NCBI RefSeq assembly: GCF_006715085.1
Contig: NZ_VFMM01000001.1
Span: 1 to 64,000 of the forward strand
Length of the DNA: 64,000 nt
Source: Kribbella jejuensis
Lineage (GTDB): Bacteria > Actinomycetota > Actinomycetes > Propionibacteriales > Kribbellaceae
Reading direction: 5' to 3'
Shown: positions 35,045 to 45,585 of the stretch, one piece after another
Numbering within the stretch: position 1 is the stretch's first letter
How the letters are laid out: the number at the start of each line of letters is the position of its first letter
Program-made: the position numbers and the translations under genes
Notes under the pieces: generated by a model
Seen by the model: only the letters and a program-made list of their open reading frames with translations
What the model was told of the DNA's origin: nothing
Databases searched by the model: none

Positions 35045-35359
35045 TCACTCCGCGAATTCGCGCTCGAGCGCGGCGATCTGGTTCGAACCGAGGCCGCGGA
35101 CCCGACGGGTCTCCGAGATCCCCGCCCGCTCCATGATCTGCTGCGCCCGGACCTTGCCGACGCCCGGGATGCACTGCAGCAGCTGGCTGACCCGCATCTT
35201 GCCGATCACGTCGTTCGTCTGCCCCTCGTGCAGCACCTCCGTCGGAGACGCTCCCGAGTGCCGGATCCGGTTCTTGATCTCGGCTCGTTCACGCCGCGCC
35301 GCCGCGGCCTTGTCCAGAGCTGCCGCACGCTGCTCCGGGGTCAAAGTAGGAAGTGGCAC
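35045..35359 (-). CDS. mihF: Actinobacterial integration host factor
   Basis: 104 residues. The start [20 protein letters not shown] and the helix-two-turn-helix core [20 protein letters not shown], then [20 protein letters not shown], identify the mIHF/sIHF nucleoid protein of actinobacteria, which bends DNA and is unrelated to HU-type IHF. The GTG at 35359 has AGGTG 5 nt upstream and matches the usual N-terminus. Its placement before gmk and rpoZ is the conserved arrangement. Confidence 0.95.
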   Translation of the reverse strand: MPLPTLTPEQRAAALDKAAAARRERAEIKNRIRHSGASPTEVLHEGQTNDVIGKMRVSQLLQCIPGVGKVRAQQIMERAGISETRRVRGLGSNQIAALEREFAE

Positions 35360-35454
35360 CGTTTCACCTGTCCCGTTGTATGGCTTCGCAAGGGAACCTA
35401 ACACGGGTTCCGCCCAGGGTCAGGACGGCGCCGGGCAGTTGTCGCGCGGAGTCT

Positions 35455-35829
35455 TCACTTCAGGGCCGGTAGGTCGACCTTGCAGCTGTCCTTGGCCTGG
35501 GTGGTGATGTTCTTGTACGCCGTCATCACCGTCGGCGTCTGCCGGCTCAGCTTGGCCAGCGCGGCCGCGTCCGAGCCGGCCTGCTTGGCCTTCTCGGCGA
35601 ATGTGACGACGACGCCCCAGTCGTCCTTGACGGCCTTCGGGGCGGAGCCCTGGAGCTTCTTCGCCTCGTCCAGGATCTTCACGTAGTCGACCGGCTTCTG
35701 CGGGTCGACGTCGACCGCCTTGGCGGCGTACTTGGCCAGATCGACGCAGTACGCCTGGTCGTCGGTACAGGCGGTCAGCAGCCCGGCACCGGTGGCCGCG
35801 GTCACGAGAACGGCGAGTGTTCGCTTCAC
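35455..35829 (-). CDS. Small lipoprotein (paralogue 1)
   Basis: 124 residues with signal peptide and lipobox GLLTACTDD (Cys21). The mature part is helical, with two further cysteines (AYCVDLAKY near the start, KDSCKVDLPAL at the end) likely joined by a disulfide. It resembles the next gene upstream (35909-36295) in CxDL at the start, a central KDDW, and TTQAKDSCKVD at the end. Function unknown; no enzymatic motif. It is separated from its paralogue by a hairpin. Confidence 0.7.
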   Translation of the reverse strand: MKRTLAVLVTAATGAGLLTACTDDQAYCVDLAKYAAKAVDVDPQKPVDYVKILDEAKKLQGSAPKAVKDDWGVVVTFAEKAKQAGSDAAALAKLSRQTPTVMTAYKNITTQAKDSCKVDLPALK

Positions 35830-35856
35830 GACGTCACGCTACTACCCGACCGGGCC

Positions 35857-35887
35857 GGTGGGACGGAACGGGCAGCGCCGTCCCACC
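35857..35887 (-). terminator. Hairpin between the two lipoprotein genes
   Basis: A perfect 10-bp stem GGTGGGACGG (35857-35866) / CCGTCCCACC (35878-35887) with an 11-nt loop, 21 bp beyond the stop of the upstream lipoprotein gene. It probably ends that transcript, so the two paralogues would be expressed separately. Confidence 0.7.
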
Positions 35888-35908
35888 AGGTCACGCACAC
35901 CGGGCTGG

Positions 35909-36295
35909 TCAGTTGCTGCTGCCCATGCTGCTCATGTCGATCTTGCAGGTGTCCTTCGCCTGCTTGGTGATCGCCTGCTGGGCCGACTCGATCTTGGAGA
36001 GGTCACCGCCCTTGGCGAGCTCCGCCAGCTTGGTGGTGTCGCCGTTGGCGTCCTTCACCTTCTGGATGTAGTCGATCAGGGTCTTCCAGTCGTCCTTCAG
36101 GTCCTTCGGCGCGGACTTCTCGACCTTCTTGGACTGGTCCAGGATCTTGTCGAGGTCCTTGGAGTTCTTGGTGTCCAAGTTCTTGCCGGTGTCGACGTAG
36201 CTCTTCAGGTCGTCGCAGTAGTTCCCACCAGAGCAGGCCGTCAGGGCGCCTACGCTCATGGTTACAACGGCCGCGAGGGCTGCCAGCTTCCGCAT
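35909..36295 (-). CDS. Small lipoprotein (paralogue 2)
   Basis: 128 residues. The lipobox GALTACSGG has Cys21 as in paralogue 1. The mature part is Lys/Asp-rich and helical (LDTKNSKDLDKILDQSKKVE; KDLKDDWKTLIDYIQKVKDA) and ends with KQAKDTCKIDMSSM, again with one cysteine at each end. The length, cysteine positions and KDDW motif match paralogue 1, so this is a tandem duplication that has diverged. Function unknown. Confidence 0.7.
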   Translation of the reverse strand: MRKLAALAAVVTMSVGALTACSGGNYCDDLKSYVDTGKNLDTKNSKDLDKILDQSKKVEKSAPKDLKDDWKTLIDYIQKVKDANGDTTKLAELAKGGDLSKIESAQQAITKQAKDTCKIDMSSMGSSN

Positions 36296-36304
36296 CGTGT
36301 TCCT

Positions 36305-37270
36305 TCACTGTGTCGCGCGGGAAGACCGTCGCTCCCCGTCCGCCGACACCTTTCCGAAGACCGGGGTCACCGCGACCTCCGGCGCGCCGTGAACAACATC
36401 GCACCCGTCGACTGGAACCCGTTCGTGACGTACTGCGTCAGCGCCGAAGGTGACCGCCACGGCGTTCGCGGCGACGATCACGAGGATCGCGATCCAGTCG
36501 AGCATCGCGAGCCGCTGCTGCAGTACGACCAGACCGACGAGGGCCGCGAGTACCGGGTTGACGCTCATGAAGACCCCGAAGAACTGAGCCGGAACCCGAC
36601 GGAGGGTGAGGACGTCGACCAGGAACGGTACGGCGGACGACAGCACGCCGGCGACCAGCGCGTACGACGCGGCGGCGAGCGTCGCGGGATGGTGCAGGAG
36701 TACGACGATGCCGACCGGGACGTAGGCGAGACCGGACAGACCCGCGGCCGCCGCGGAACCCGTTGCGCCCGGCAACTCTTTGCCGACGCGACGGTTGAGG
36801 AGGATGTAGAACGCCCAGCACGACGCTGCTACGAGGCCCAGAGCAATACCGAGGTAGTCCGTTGTCGGTTGGGGACGGGCAAGTAGCACGACGGCTGGGG
36901 CGGCTACGAGTGCGCAGACCAGGTCCAGAGGGCGCCGAGAGCCGAGTAGTGCAACGGAAAGTGGGCCGAGGAATTCCAGGGTGACACCTAGGCCGAGGCC
37001 TATCCTGTCGATGGCTGTGTAGAGCGACAGGTTCATGACCGCGAAGACCGCGGCCAGTGCGCCGATCAGGCGCCACTGCGCGGCGGTGATCGAACGCAGG
37101 CGCGGGCGGCCGATCGCGAGCAGGACGACCGCGGCCACCCACTGCCGGATCGCGACGACGCCTGCCGGGCTGATCACCGGGAACGCCAGCGCTGCCACCG
37201 ACGCGCCGACCTGCGTCGACAGGCCGCTGCCGAGCATCATCGCCACTCCGACCAACCGATCTCGCCGCAC
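36305..37270 (-). CDS. EamA/DMT-family transporter (RhtA-like)
   Basis: 321 residues. Ten helices in two EamA repeats are followed by a 40-residue hydrophilic tail. The helix 4 stretch LYTAIDRIGLGLGVTLEFLG and helix 9 VFMSVNPVLAALVGLVVLQQ are characteristic of the RhtA threonine/homoserine exporter group, so amino acid export is plausible. The GTG at 37270 has GAGG 9 nt upstream; a TTG at 37276 is the alternative. The stop is 9 bp before the lipoprotein start on the same strand. It is divergent from a LysR regulator 69 bp away, its probable controller. Confidence 0.8.
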   Translation of the reverse strand: MRRDRLVGVAMMLGSGLSTQVGASVAALAFPVISPAGVVAIRQWVAAVVLLAIGRPRLRSITAAQWRLIGALAAVFAVMNLSLYTAIDRIGLGLGVTLEFLGPLSVALLGSRRPLDLVCALVAAPAVVLLARPQPTTDYLGIALGLVAASCWAFYILLNRRVGKELPGATGSAAAAGLSGLAYVPVGIVVLLHHPATLAAASYALVAGVLSSAVPFLVDVLTLRRVPAQFFGVFMSVNPVLAALVGLVVLQQRLAMLDWIAILVIVAANAVAVTFGADAVRHERVPVDGCDVVHGAPEVAVTPVFGKVSADGERRSSRATQ

Positions 37271-37339
37271 GCTCAAAAGCCTCGACTCGCCGGCGCCCTG
37301 GGCAAAATGCAGACGCGGGGCGATCTATACGCTGGAGTC

Positions 37340-38197
37340 ATGGATATCCGGCAGCTGCGGTGCCTGGTGGAGATCGTCGACTCCGGCACGTTCACCGACG
37401 CCGCGATCGAGCTCGGGATCTCCCAGGCGGCGGTGTCCCGCAATCTGCTCGCGCTCGAACGTGAACTCGGGGTGCGCCTGCTGCACCGGACCAGCCGGTC
37501 GCTCACCCCGACCACTGCCGGTGTCCGGGTGCTGGCGAGGGCCCGGCACATCCTCGCGGAGCTCGACGAACTGGTGGCCGAGGCGACCAGCGGTCACACG
37601 CGGCTGCGGGTCGGCCATGCGTGGTCGGCGTTCGGCAGCCACACGCGCGAGTTCCAGCGTCGATGGGCCGCCGAGCATCCCGGCGTCGAGCTGCAACTGA
37701 TCCGCACCAACACGACCACCGGCGGGCTCGCCGAAGGCCTGTGCGACCTCGCCGTCGTCCGCAACCACCTCGATCTCCGCCGGTTCGCCCACGTACTGCT
37801 GACCCAGGAGCGGCGGTACTGCGCTTTGCCGGCCGACGACCCGCTCACCCGGAAGCGGGCCGTGACGCTCGACCAGCTCCGTACACGGACGCTCGTCATC
37901 GACCGGCGTACCGGAAGTACGACGGTCGATCTCTGGCCCGAGGACGGCCGCCCCGCGATCGAGTACACGCAGGACGTCGACGACTGGCTGGCCGCGATCG
38001 CCTCGGGCCGCTGCGTCGGCATGACGCCCCAGGCGACCACGACCCAGTACCGCCGCGACGGTGTGACGTACCGCCAGGTGCGCGACGCTCCCCCGGTCGA
38101 CGTACACCTCATCTGGCACCGCGAGGACCCACATCCCGCGACCGAGTCTGCTGTGCAGCTCCTCACGACGCTCTACTCGAGCAGCGCCACCAGCTGA
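37340..38197 (+). CDS. LysR-type transcriptional regulator
   Basis: 285 residues. The N-terminal winged HTH (MDIRQLRCLVEIVDSGTFTD, AAVSRNLLALERELGVRL) is followed by the periplasmic-binding-protein-like effector domain from about residue 90. The ATG at 37340 is used: it gives the standard LysR N-terminus, and TACGCT (37328-37333) stands 6 nt before it, implying a leaderless transcript. It is divergent from the RhtA-like transporter. The stop lies 25 bp inside the convergent DUF4037 gene. Confidence 0.86.
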   Translation: MDIRQLRCLVEIVDSGTFTDAAIELGISQAAVSRNLLALERELGVRLLHRTSRSLTPTTAGVRVLARARHILAELDELVAEATSGHTRLRVGHAWSAFGSHTREFQRRWAAEHPGVELQLIRTNTTTGGLAEGLCDLAVVRNHLDLRRFAHVLLTQERRYCALPADDPLTRKRAVTLDQLRTRTLVIDRRTGSTTVDLWPEDGRPAIEYTQDVDDWLAAIASGRCVGMTPQATTTQYRRDGVTYRQVRDAPPVDVHLIWHREDPHPATESAVQLLTTLYSSSATS

Positions 38198-39123
38198 CGA
38201 CGATCTTGCACACGGTGCAGGAGCTCGCGCAGCTGCTCGATTCCACCGACGGGCCAGCGGTCGAGGAGCCGTCGTACGCCGGGATCCTGGATCCCGGCCG
38301 CGAGCGCCCCCGGGAAGTCACCCCAGACGACCTTGAACGGACGCTCCCACAGCTGCTCGATCCCGAGCTCGACCGGTGCCGTGATCGCCCGCTCGTTGTG
38401 CAACTCCCCAACCGCCCGGTACGCCGCAGCCAGCGCCTCTTCCCGGTCCTGCCACGTCGTGGTCCGTAGCACGTCCCGCAGCACCGGACCGATCGACGGA
38501 CCACAGGGCAGGCGGCTGAACGCCGTACCGAACCACTTGGAGTACGGCGCGTACTGCCGCTCGATCAGGAAGCACAACCGCATCAGGTCCTGCACCAGGT
38601 GCGCACCGATCAACGCCGAGCCCAACTCGTCGCCGACGTACCCGGCGCGGCCGGTGAGGTTGAGCTCCGGGTGCACCCGCCACCAGGCGGCGATCATCAG
38701 GTACCGCCAGAGGTCGTCCGGGTAGTACGTCAACTGGTCACGCACGTCCTGCAGGCCGAGGTCGTCGTGGAACACCGCGCCCGCGGTGGTCATCAGCAGG
38801 CCGCTCTCCGGGAACGTCAACCATTCCGCCAGTGTCGGCACCAGCACCGGGTCCCAGCCGAGCTGCAGCCGGAAGTACTCGCGAATCGTGTGCACCTCGA
38901 CGGAGGCCGCCCGGCCCTCGAACTCCGCCGGGACCTGCAGCTCTGCCGGCGCCTCGGTGAACAACAGGACGCGCGCCTCGCAGTTGTGGTCGGTCGACAT
39001 CTCGTCGTCGAATCCGAGCACCTCCGACCCTCGCCCCATCAGTGCAGCACTGTGTGGCACATCGACCAACGGTCTCACGACGTCGGCGTAGAACCTCCGG
39101 CACAACTCGAGGCCCGAACCCAT
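38173..39123 (-). CDS. DUF4037 protein with nucleotidyltransferase-like motif
   Basis: 316 residues, soluble. The N-terminal segment LMGRGSEVLGFDDEMSTDHN, with acidic residues spaced as in minimal nucleotidyltransferases (G-S...D-D-E...D), starts a domain recognised as DUF4037. The rest is helical (YYPDDLWRYLMIAAWWRVHP; DRREALAAAYRAVGELHNER-like region). The substrate is unknown. The gene starts 37 bp after the pyrF stop on the same strand and may be read from the pyr operon. The ATG at 39123 is taken; the sequence upstream in frame is not conserved-looking. Confidence 0.65.
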   Translation of the reverse strand: MGSGLELCRRFYADVVRPLVDVPHSAALMGRGSEVLGFDDEMSTDHNCEARVLLFTEAPAELQVPAEFEGRAASVEVHTIREYFRLQLGWDPVLVPTLAEWLTFPESGLLMTTAGAVFHDDLGLQDVRDQLTYYPDDLWRYLMIAAWWRVHPELNLTGRAGYVGDELGSALIGAHLVQDLMRLCFLIERQYAPYSKWFGTAFSRLPCGPSIGPVLRDVLRTTTWQDREEALAAAYRAVGELHNERAITAPVELGIEQLWERPFKVVWGDFPGALAAGIQDPGVRRLLDRWPVGGIEQLRELLHRVQDRRQLVALLE

Positions 39124-39160
39124 GGCCAAGACGATCGCATGCCTGGCGTCCTTCTGCAGC

Positions 39161-40024
39161 TCAGTAGCCGAGGACCGCACGGTAGGCGTCGTTCGCGCGG
39201 GCCGCGGCGTCCTGAAGGGCTGTGGCATCCGGGCCGGCGCCCAGGATCTCGCGGGAGCTGGAGGGCACGACGTTGCGGACCGCCGTACCGAACACCTTGG
39301 TGAGGCTGTCGGCGGTGCCACCCTGGGCGCCCAGGCCGGGGGCGAGGAGAGGGCCGTTGATGTTCAGGTCCTCGTCGGTGGAACTGATGGTGGCGCCAAC
39401 GACTGCGCCGAACGAGCCGAGATCGTCGGCGTCGGCGTTCAGCTCCCGGAGGCCGTTGAGTACGGCGCCCGCGACGGTCGAGCCGTCGGCGGTGCGGGCC
39501 GACTGGAACTGCGGGCCCTCCGGGTTCGACGTCAGCGCGAGCACGAACAGGCCGGCGCCGGCCTCCAGGGCCTCGTCGATCGCGGGCTGCAGCGAGCCGA
39601 ACCCGAGGTACGGGCTGACCGTGAGCGCGTCGCACGCCAGCGGGCCCTTCTCGGACAGGTACGCCGACGCGTAGCCGGCCATCGTCGTACCGATGTCGCC
39701 GCGCTTGGCGTCGATGATCACCAGTGCGCCCGCCTCCCGGAGCCGGATCGTGGCCTGCTCGAGGACGGCGACACCGCCCGACCCGAACCGCTCGAAGAAC
39801 GCCGACTGCGGCTTGAACACCGCGACCCGGTCCGCGAGCGCGTCCACGACGCCGTACGTGAACGACGCCAGGCCCTCGACCGTGTCCGGCAGGCCCCACG
39901 AATCCAGCAGGTGCTGGTGCGGGTCGATACCGACGCAGAGTGGTCCGCGGGCATCCATGGCGGCGCGCAGCCGCGTTCCGAAAGGCTTGTTGCGCATGTC
40001 GCTCTCCAAGATTTCGTTGCTCAC
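39161..40024 (-). CDS. pyrF: Orotidine 5'-phosphate decarboxylase (type 2)
   Basis: A 287-residue enzyme that converts OMP to UMP, the last step of de novo pyrimidine synthesis. The larger type-2 family found in mycobacteria and other actinobacteria is shown by [16 protein letters not shown], the catalytic [20 protein letters not shown], and [14 protein letters not shown]. The GTG start overlaps the pyrD stop (GTGA, 40021-40024). It is the last of the overlapping pyr genes. Confidence 0.95.
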   Translation of the reverse strand: MSNEILESDMRNKPFGTRLRAAMDARGPLCVGIDPHQHLLDSWGLPDTVEGLASFTYGVVDALADRVAVFKPQSAFFERFGSGGVAVLEQATIRLREAGALVIIDAKRGDIGTTMAGYASAYLSEKGPLACDALTVSPYLGFGSLQPAIDEALEAGAGLFVLALTSNPEGPQFQSARTADGSTVAGAVLNGLRELNADADDLGSFGAVVGATISSTDEDLNINGPLLAPGLGAQGGTADSLTKVFGTAVRNVVPSSSREILGAGPDATALQDAAARANDAYRAVLGY

Positions 40025-41166
40025 GGCAAACTCCTGTTGATCTTCCGGATCAGACCTGGCCCCCGGTAGATCAGGCCGGTGTACACCTGGACCAGACTCG
40101 CGCCGGCGTCGAACAGGCGGGTGGCGTCGGCCGGCTCGACGATTCCGCCGACTCCGATCACCGGGAGCGCTCCCCCGGTCTGGCTGTGGATGTGGGCGAC
40201 GATCTTCGCCGAGATCTCCGCCAGCGGACGGCCCGACAGGCCGCCGATCTCCGCCGCCAACGGGTGCGACCGGACCCCCGGGCGGTCGATCGTGGTGTTG
40301 GTGGCGATGATGCCGGCGACGCCGGTGTCGGTGCAGACCTGGAGGAGTTCGTCGATCGCCGTGGTGGTCAGGTCGGGGGCGATCTTCACCAGGATCGGCT
40401 TCGGGGCGAGCCCGGACACCGTCAGGGCGGCGGCCTCGCTGTGGAGGGCGGTCAGTAGTTCCCTGAGGTGGCCGGCGTCCTGGAGTTCGCGGAGGCCGGG
40501 GGTGTTCGGGGAGCTGACGTTGACCGCGAAGTAGTCGCCGTACCGGTAGAGGCGGCGGAGCGAGGTCACGTAATCGTCGACCGCGTCCGCCAGTGGGGTG
40601 ATCTTGGACTTCCCGATCGAGATGCCGAGCGGGTAGCCGAGGGCGCCGTACGCCGCCAGCCGGTCGGCGAGTGCGGCGCTGCCGAGGTTGTTGAACCCCA
40701 TCCGGTTGATCACCGCTTCCTGCTCAACCAGCCGGAACAACCGCGGCTTCTCGTTCCCCGGCTGCGGATGCGCCGTAACAGTCCCCACTTCCACAAACCC
40801 GAACCCGACCGCAGGCCACGCCCGCAACGCGACCCCGTTCTTGTCCATCCCCGCGGCAAGCCCCACAGGCGACGGAAACCGAACCCCGAACACGGTCCGA
40901 GCCGCCCCGCCAGCCGCCGGCCCGGCGCCGGGTACGCCGAAGAGGCGCGCTCCGGCGCGTGTGGCGCCGGGGATGTGGCCGAGGAGGCGGAGGGCGGCGA
41001 GCGTCTGCTCGTGGGCGACCTCCGCGTCACCCCGCCCCAAGCGATACAGCACCGGCCGCACAGCCCGCTCGTACGCCGACCGCCGCGGTCGCGCAGCGCC
41101 CGCGGCGCCCGGGACGCCCCCGGCGCCCGGGGCTCCGGGGGCCGGGGGTTCTGTGCTGTCAGGCAC
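40021..41166 (-). CDS. pyrD: Dihydroorotate dehydrogenase (quinone), class 2
   Basis: 381 residues. A membrane-associating N-terminal extension (about 30-80: [20 protein letters not shown]) is typical of class 2 enzymes that pass electrons to quinone. The FMN barrel shows [33 protein letters not shown], the catalytic-serine loop [17 protein letters not shown], and [14 protein letters not shown] Pro/Gly/Ala-rich lead of about 28 residues is unusual and probably disordered. The GTG start overlaps carB by 8 bp. Confidence 0.95.
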   Translation of the reverse strand: MPDSTEPPAPGAPGAGGVPGAAGAARPRRSAYERAVRPVLYRLGRGDAEVAHEQTLAALRLLGHIPGATRAGARLFGVPGAGPAAGGAARTVFGVRFPSPVGLAAGMDKNGVALRAWPAVGFGFVEVGTVTAHPQPGNEKPRLFRLVEQEAVINRMGFNNLGSAALADRLAAYGALGYPLGISIGKSKITPLADAVDDYVTSLRRLYRYGDYFAVNVSSPNTPGLRELQDAGHLRELLTALHSEAAALTVSGLAPKPILVKIAPDLTTTAIDELLQVCTDTGVAGIIATNTTIDRPGVRSHPLAAEIGGLSGRPLAEISAKIVAHIHSQTGGALPVIGVGGIVEPADATRLFDAGASLVQVYTGLIYRGPGLIRKINRSLP

Positions 41167-44100
41167 CGTGGATCCTTGGGACCCAGTCCTGGAGGGACCG
41201 GACGGATATGTCGCCGGCGCGTTGGGCTTCGATGCCTTGGACTGCGGCGGCCAACCCCTGGACCGTGGTGATGCAGGGGATGTTGCGGGCGACCGCCGCG
41301 CTGCGGATCTCGTAGCCGTCGAGCCGTGGGGAGCCGCCCTGGGTGATGCCGATCGGGGTGTTGACGATCAGGTTCAGCTCGCCGTCCTGCACCATCTGGA
41401 CGATCGTCGGCTCCCCGTTGGGCCCGGGACCCTGGCTGCTCTTCCGCACCGTCACGGCCTCGACCCCGTTGCGCCGCAGTACGTCCGCCGTACCTTCGGT
41501 CGCATAGATCTGGAAGCCTAGATCCGCCAGCCGCTTGACCGGGAAGATCATGTGCCGCTTGTCCCGGTTCGCGACCGACACGAACACCTTGCCTGCCGCC
41601 GGCAGCGGCTGCGACGCCCCCGCCTGCGACTTCGCGAACGCCGTACCGAACGTGTCGTCGATGCCCATCACCTCACCGGTCGAGCGCATCTCCGGCCCGA
41701 GCACCGTGTCCACCGACGACCCGTCGATGGTCCGGAACCGATTGAACGGCATCACGGCCTCCTTGACCGCGATCGGCGTCGTCGGAGGCAACGTGCCACC
41801 GTCGCCCTCAGCCGGCAGCAGCCCCTCGGACCGCAGTTCGGCGATCGAGGCGCCGAGCATCACCCGGGCGGCCGCCTTCGCCAGCGGCGTAGCGGTTGCC
41901 TTGGACACGAACGGCACCGTCCGCGACGCCCGCGGGTTCGCCTCCAGGACGTACAGCACGTCGCCGGCCAGCGCGTACTGCACGTTCAGCAGCCCGCGGA
42001 CGCCGACGCCGCGCGCGATCGCCTCGGTGGAGCGGCGGATGTTCTCGATGTCGGCGTTCCCGAGCGTGATCGGCGGCAGCGCGCACGACGAGTCGCCCGA
42101 GTGCACCCCGGCCTCCTCGATGTGTTCCATCACGCCACCGAGGAACAGTTCGTTCCCGTCGAACAGCCCGTCGACGTCGATCTCCACCGCGTCGTCGAGG
42201 AACCGGTCGATCAGCACCGGGTGCTCCCACGACCCGGAGCCGGCGCTCAGCCGGTCCAGCGCCGCGGTCAGCTCGGCGGAGCTGTACACGATCTCCATCC
42301 CGCGCCCACCGAGCACGTACGACGGCCGGACGAGCACCGGGAACCCGATCTCCGCCGCGACCGCGTGCGCCTCGTCGGCCGAGAGCGCCGTACCGTGCTT
42401 CGGCGCCGGCAGGCCCGCGTCCGCGAGCACCTTGCCGAACGCGCCACGCTCTTCGGCGAGATGGATCGCGGCCGGCGACGTCCCGACGATCGGTACGCCG
42501 GCGTCCGCGAGCCGCTGCGCCAACCCCAGCGGCGTCTGCCCGCCGAGCTGCACGATCACGCCCGCGACCGGTCCGGCCTGCAGCTCGGCGTGCACGATCT
42601 CGAGGACGTCCTCGCAGGTGAGCGGCTCGAAGTAGAGCCGGTCGGAGGTGTCGTAGTCGGTCGAGACCGTCTCCGGGTTGCAGTTCACCATCACGGTGCA
42701 GTACCCGGCTTCGCGCAGCGCCATCGACGCGTGCACGCAGGAGTAGTCGAACTCGATCCCCTGCCCGATCCGGTTCGGCCCGGAGCCGAGGATCAGCACG
42801 GCCGGCTCGGTCCGCGGCGCGACCTCGGTCTCCTCGTCGTACGACGAGTAGTGGTACGGCGTCTCCGCCTTGAACTCGGCCGCACAGGTGTCGACCGTCT
42901 TGTACACCGGCCGGATCCCGAGCGCCTGCCGAACACCGCGGACGACGTCCTCGGTCAACCCGCGGATCTCGGCCAGCTGCAGGTCCGAGAACCCGTGCCG
43001 CTTGGCGAGCCGCAGCACCTCGGGAGTCAGCCGTGGCGCTGCCGCGACCTGCAGTGCGGTCTCGTGGATCAGGTAGAGCTGGTCCACGAACCAAGGATCA
43101 ATGCGAGTCGCCTCGAAGATCTGCTCCGGGCTCGCGCCGGCGCGGATCGCGTCCATGATCGTGCGCAGCCGCCCGTCGTGCGGCGTCTTGATTGCCTCGA
43201 GCAACGGCTCCAGCTCGGACGCGGGCTGGCCGGCCCAGGAGAACCGCGCCTCCGGCTTCTCCAGCGACCGCAGCGCCTTCTGCAGGGCCTCGGTGTAGTT
43301 CCGGCCGATCGCCATCGCCTCGCCGACGCTCTTCATGTGCGTGGTCAGCGTGGCGTCCGCGGCCGGGAACTTCTCGAACGCGAACCGCGGCACCTTCACC
43401 ACCACGTAGTCCAGCGTCGGCTCGAAGCTCGCCGGCGTCTGCTGGGTGATGTCGTTCGGGATCTCGTCCAGCGTGTAGCCGATGGCAACCTTCGCGGCGA
43501 TCTTCGCGATCGGGAAGCCGGTCGCCTTGGACGCCAGCGCCGAGGACCGCGACACCCGCGGGTTCATCTCGATCACGATCAGCCGGCCGTCGGCGGGGTT
43601 GACGGCGAACTGGATGTTGCAGCCGCCGGTGTCGACGCCGACCTCACGGATGATGCCGATGGCAAGGTCCCGCATGACCTGGTACTCGCGGTCGGTCAGC
43701 GTCATCGCGGGCGCGACCGTGACCGAGTCGCCGGTGTGCACGCCCATCGGGTCGACGTTCTCGATCGAGCAGATGATCACGACGTTGTCGGCCTTGTCGC
43801 GCATCACCTCCAGCTCGTACTCCTTCCAGCCGAGGATCGACTCCTCGATCAGCACCTCGGTGGTCGGCGAGGCCTGCAGCCCGGCGCCGGCGATCCGGCG
43901 CAGGTCGGCCTCGTCGTACGCCATCCCGCTGCCGACGCCGCCCATCGTGAACGACGGCCGGACGACGAGCGGGTACCCGAGCTGGTCAGCCGCGCCCATC
44001 ACGTCGTCGAGCGTGTGGCAGATCACCGACCGCGCCACGGACGCGCCGAGCTTCTCGACGATGTGCTTGAACGACTCCCGGTTCTCACCGCGCTGAATCG

Positions 44101-44464
44101 CGTCGACGGACGCGCCGATCAGCTCCACGCCGTACTTCTCCAGCACGCCGTTCTCGTGCAGGGCGATCGCCGCGTTCAGGGCGGTCTGGCCGCCAAGAGT
44201 GGCGAGCAGCGCGTTCGGGCGCTCCTTCTCGATCACCTTCTCGACGTACTCCGGCGTGATCGGCTCGACGTAGGTCGCGTCGGCGAACTCCGGATCGGTC
44301 ATGATCGTGGCCGGGTTGGAGTTCACCAGGATCACCCGGAAGCCCTCCTCGCGCAGCACCCGGCACGCCTGGGTCCCGGAGTAGTCGAACTCGCAGGCCT
44401 GACCGATCACGATCGGCCCGGACCCGATCACCAGGACCGACTCGATGTCTGTGCGACGTGGCAT
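41159..44464 (-). CDS. carB: Carbamoyl-phosphate synthase large subunit
   Basis: A 1,101-residue, full-length protein with two ATP-grasp halves. The first half starts [20 protein letters not shown] and has [20 protein letters not shown]; the second has [20 protein letters not shown] and [20 protein letters not shown]-terminal MGS-like allosteric domain (from about 950, [20 protein letters not shown]) suggests control by UMP or ornithine. It makes carbamoyl phosphate for pyrimidines and arginine using ammonia delivered by CarA. Its ATG shares one base with the carA stop (TGATG). Confidence 0.97.
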   Translation of the reverse strand: MPRRTDIESVLVIGSGPIVIGQACEFDYSGTQACRVLREEGFRVILVNSNPATIMTDPEFADATYVEPITPEYVEKVIEKERPNALLATLGGQTALNAAIALHENGVLEKYGVELIGASVDAIQRGENRESFKHIVEKLGASVARSVICHTLDDVMGAADQLGYPLVVRPSFTMGGVGSGMAYDEADLRRIAGAGLQASPTTEVLIEESILGWKEYELEVMRDKADNVVIICSIENVDPMGVHTGDSVTVAPAMTLTDREYQVMRDLAIGIIREVGVDTGGCNIQFAVNPADGRLIVIEMNPRVSRSSALASKATGFPIAKIAAKVAIGYTLDEIPNDITQQTPASFEPTLDYVVVKVPRFAFEKFPAADATLTTHMKSVGEAMAIGRNYTEALQKALRSLEKPEARFSWAGQPASELEPLLEAIKTPHDGRLRTIMDAIRAGASPEQIFEATRIDPWFVDQLYLIHETALQVAAAPRLTPEVLRLAKRHGFSDLQLAEIRGLTEDVVRGVRQALGIRPVYKTVDTCAAEFKAETPYHYSSYDEETEVAPRTEPAVLILGSGPNRIGQGIEFDYSCVHASMALREAGYCTVMVNCNPETVSTDYDTSDRLYFEPLTCEDVLEIVHAELQAGPVAGVIVQLGGQTPLGLAQRLADAGVPIVGTSPAAIHLAEERGAFGKVLADAGLPAPKHGTALSADEAHAVAAEIGFPVLVRPSYVLGGRGMEIVYSSAELTAALDRLSAGSGSWEHPVLIDRFLDDAVEIDVDGLFDGNELFLGGVMEHIEEAGVHSGDSSCALPPITLGNADIENIRRSTEAIARGVGVRGLLNVQYALAGDVLYVLEANPRASRTVPFVSKATATPLAKAAARVMLGASIAELRSEGLLPAEGDGGTLPPTTPIAVKEAVMPFNRFRTIDGSSVDTVLGPEMRSTGEVMGIDDTFGTAFAKSQAGASQPLPAAGKVFVSVANRDKRHMIFPVKRLADLGFQIYATEGTADVLRRNGVEAVTVRKSSQGPGPNGEPTIVQMVQDGELNLIVNTPIGITQGGSPRLDGYEIRSAAVARNIPCITTVQGLAAAVQGIEAQRAGDISVRSLQDWVPRIHGA

Positions 44465-45585
44465 CAGGCCCGTCCCTCCATCAGCTCGACGAAGCGGTCG
44501 AACAGGTACGCCGAATCGTGCGGACCTGCTGCGGCTTCTGGGTGGTACTGCACCGAGAAAGCAAGCACCCGGCCGTCGCGACCGGTCAGCTTGAGCCCCT
44601 CGACCACGTTGTCGTTGAGCGAGACATGCGACACCTCGGCGGTTCCGTACGGCGTCTGCACCGTCTCCTCGATCGGTGCGTCGACCGCGAAACCATGGTT
44701 CTGCGCCGTGATCTCGACCTTGCCGGTGGCCCGGTCGAGCACCGGCTGGTTGATGCCGCGGTGCCCGTACTTCAGCTTGAACGTCCCGAGCCCGAGCGCC
44801 CGCCCGAACACCTGGTTACCGAAGCAGATGCCGAAGTACGGCTTGTTCTGCTCCAGCAGCTGCTTGAGCAGGGTGGTCGGGTGCTCGGTGGTCTCCGGGT
44901 CGCCCGGCCCGTTGCTCATGAAGATGCCGTCCGGGTTCACCGCGAGCACGTCCTCCAGCGACGTCGTCGCCGGCATCACGTGCACCTCGATGCCGCGCTC
45001 GGACATCCGTTTCGGCGTCATCGACTTGATCCCGAGGTCCAGCGCGACCACGGTGAAGCGCTTCTCCCCTTCGGCGGGGACGACGTACGGCTCGAACGTC
45101 GTCACTTCCGAGGCCAGGTCCGCGCCCACCATCGGCGGCTGCTCGAGCACCTGCCGCAGCAGTTCGCCGGCGTCCAGGATCTCGGTGGAGATGCCGGCCC
45201 GCATCGCGCCGCGCTCGCGCAGGTGCCGGGTCAGCGCGCGGGTGTCGATCCCGGAGATCCCGACGATGTTCTGCGCCTGCAGCTGCTCGTCGAGCGAGCG
45301 CTTGGCCCGCCAGTTCGACGGCACCCGGGCCGGGTCGCGGACGACGTACCCGGCGACCCAGATCTTCTGCGACTCGTCGTCCTCGTCGTTGATCCCGGTG
45401 TTGCCGATGTGCGGCGCGGTCTGGGTGACGATCTGCCGGTGGTACGACGGGTCGGTCAGTGTCTCCTGGTACCCGGTCATCCCGGTGGTGAACACCGCCT
45501 CGCCGAACGTGGATCCGGTCGCGCCGTACGACGTACCGGCGAACGCGCGGCCGTCCTCAAGGACCAGCAAAGCGGGCTGACTCAT
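44464..45585 (-). CDS. carA: Carbamoyl-phosphate synthase small subunit
   Basis: A 373-residue glutaminase subunit. The N-terminal CPSase domain ([40 protein letters not shown]) precedes a class I amidotransferase domain with the nucleophile in [16 protein letters not shown] and the His/Glu pair in [15 protein letters not shown]. The oxyanion motif reads GICFGNQ, a common actinobacterial variant of GICLGHQ. The start overlaps the stop of the PH-like protein (ATGA, 45582-45585). Confidence 0.97.
   Translation of the reverse strand: MSQPALLVLEDGRAFAGTSYGATGSTFGEAVFTTGMTGYQETLTDPSYHRQIVTQTAPHIGNTGINDEDDESQKIWVAGYVVRDPARVPSNWRAKRSLDEQLQAQNIVGISGIDTRALTRHLRERGAMRAGISTEILDAGELLRQVLEQPPMVGADLASEVTTFEPYVVPAEGEKRFTVVALDLGIKSMTPKRMSERGIEVHVMPATTSLEDVLAVNPDGIFMSNGPGDPETTEHPTTLLKQLLEQNKPYFGICFGNQVFGRALGLGTFKLKYGHRGINQPVLDRATGKVEITAQNHGFAVDAPIEETVQTPYGTAEVSHVSLNDNVVEGLKLTGRDGRVLAFSVQYHPEAAAGPHDSAYLFDRFVELMEGRA

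Noticed and set aside
41552..45580. A 1,342-codon open frame antisense to carB and carA
   Set aside because: It mirrors the codon pattern of carAB in a GC-rich genome, is rich in Arg/His/Pro/Gly and has no recognisable domain. The minus-strand carA and carB are unambiguous.
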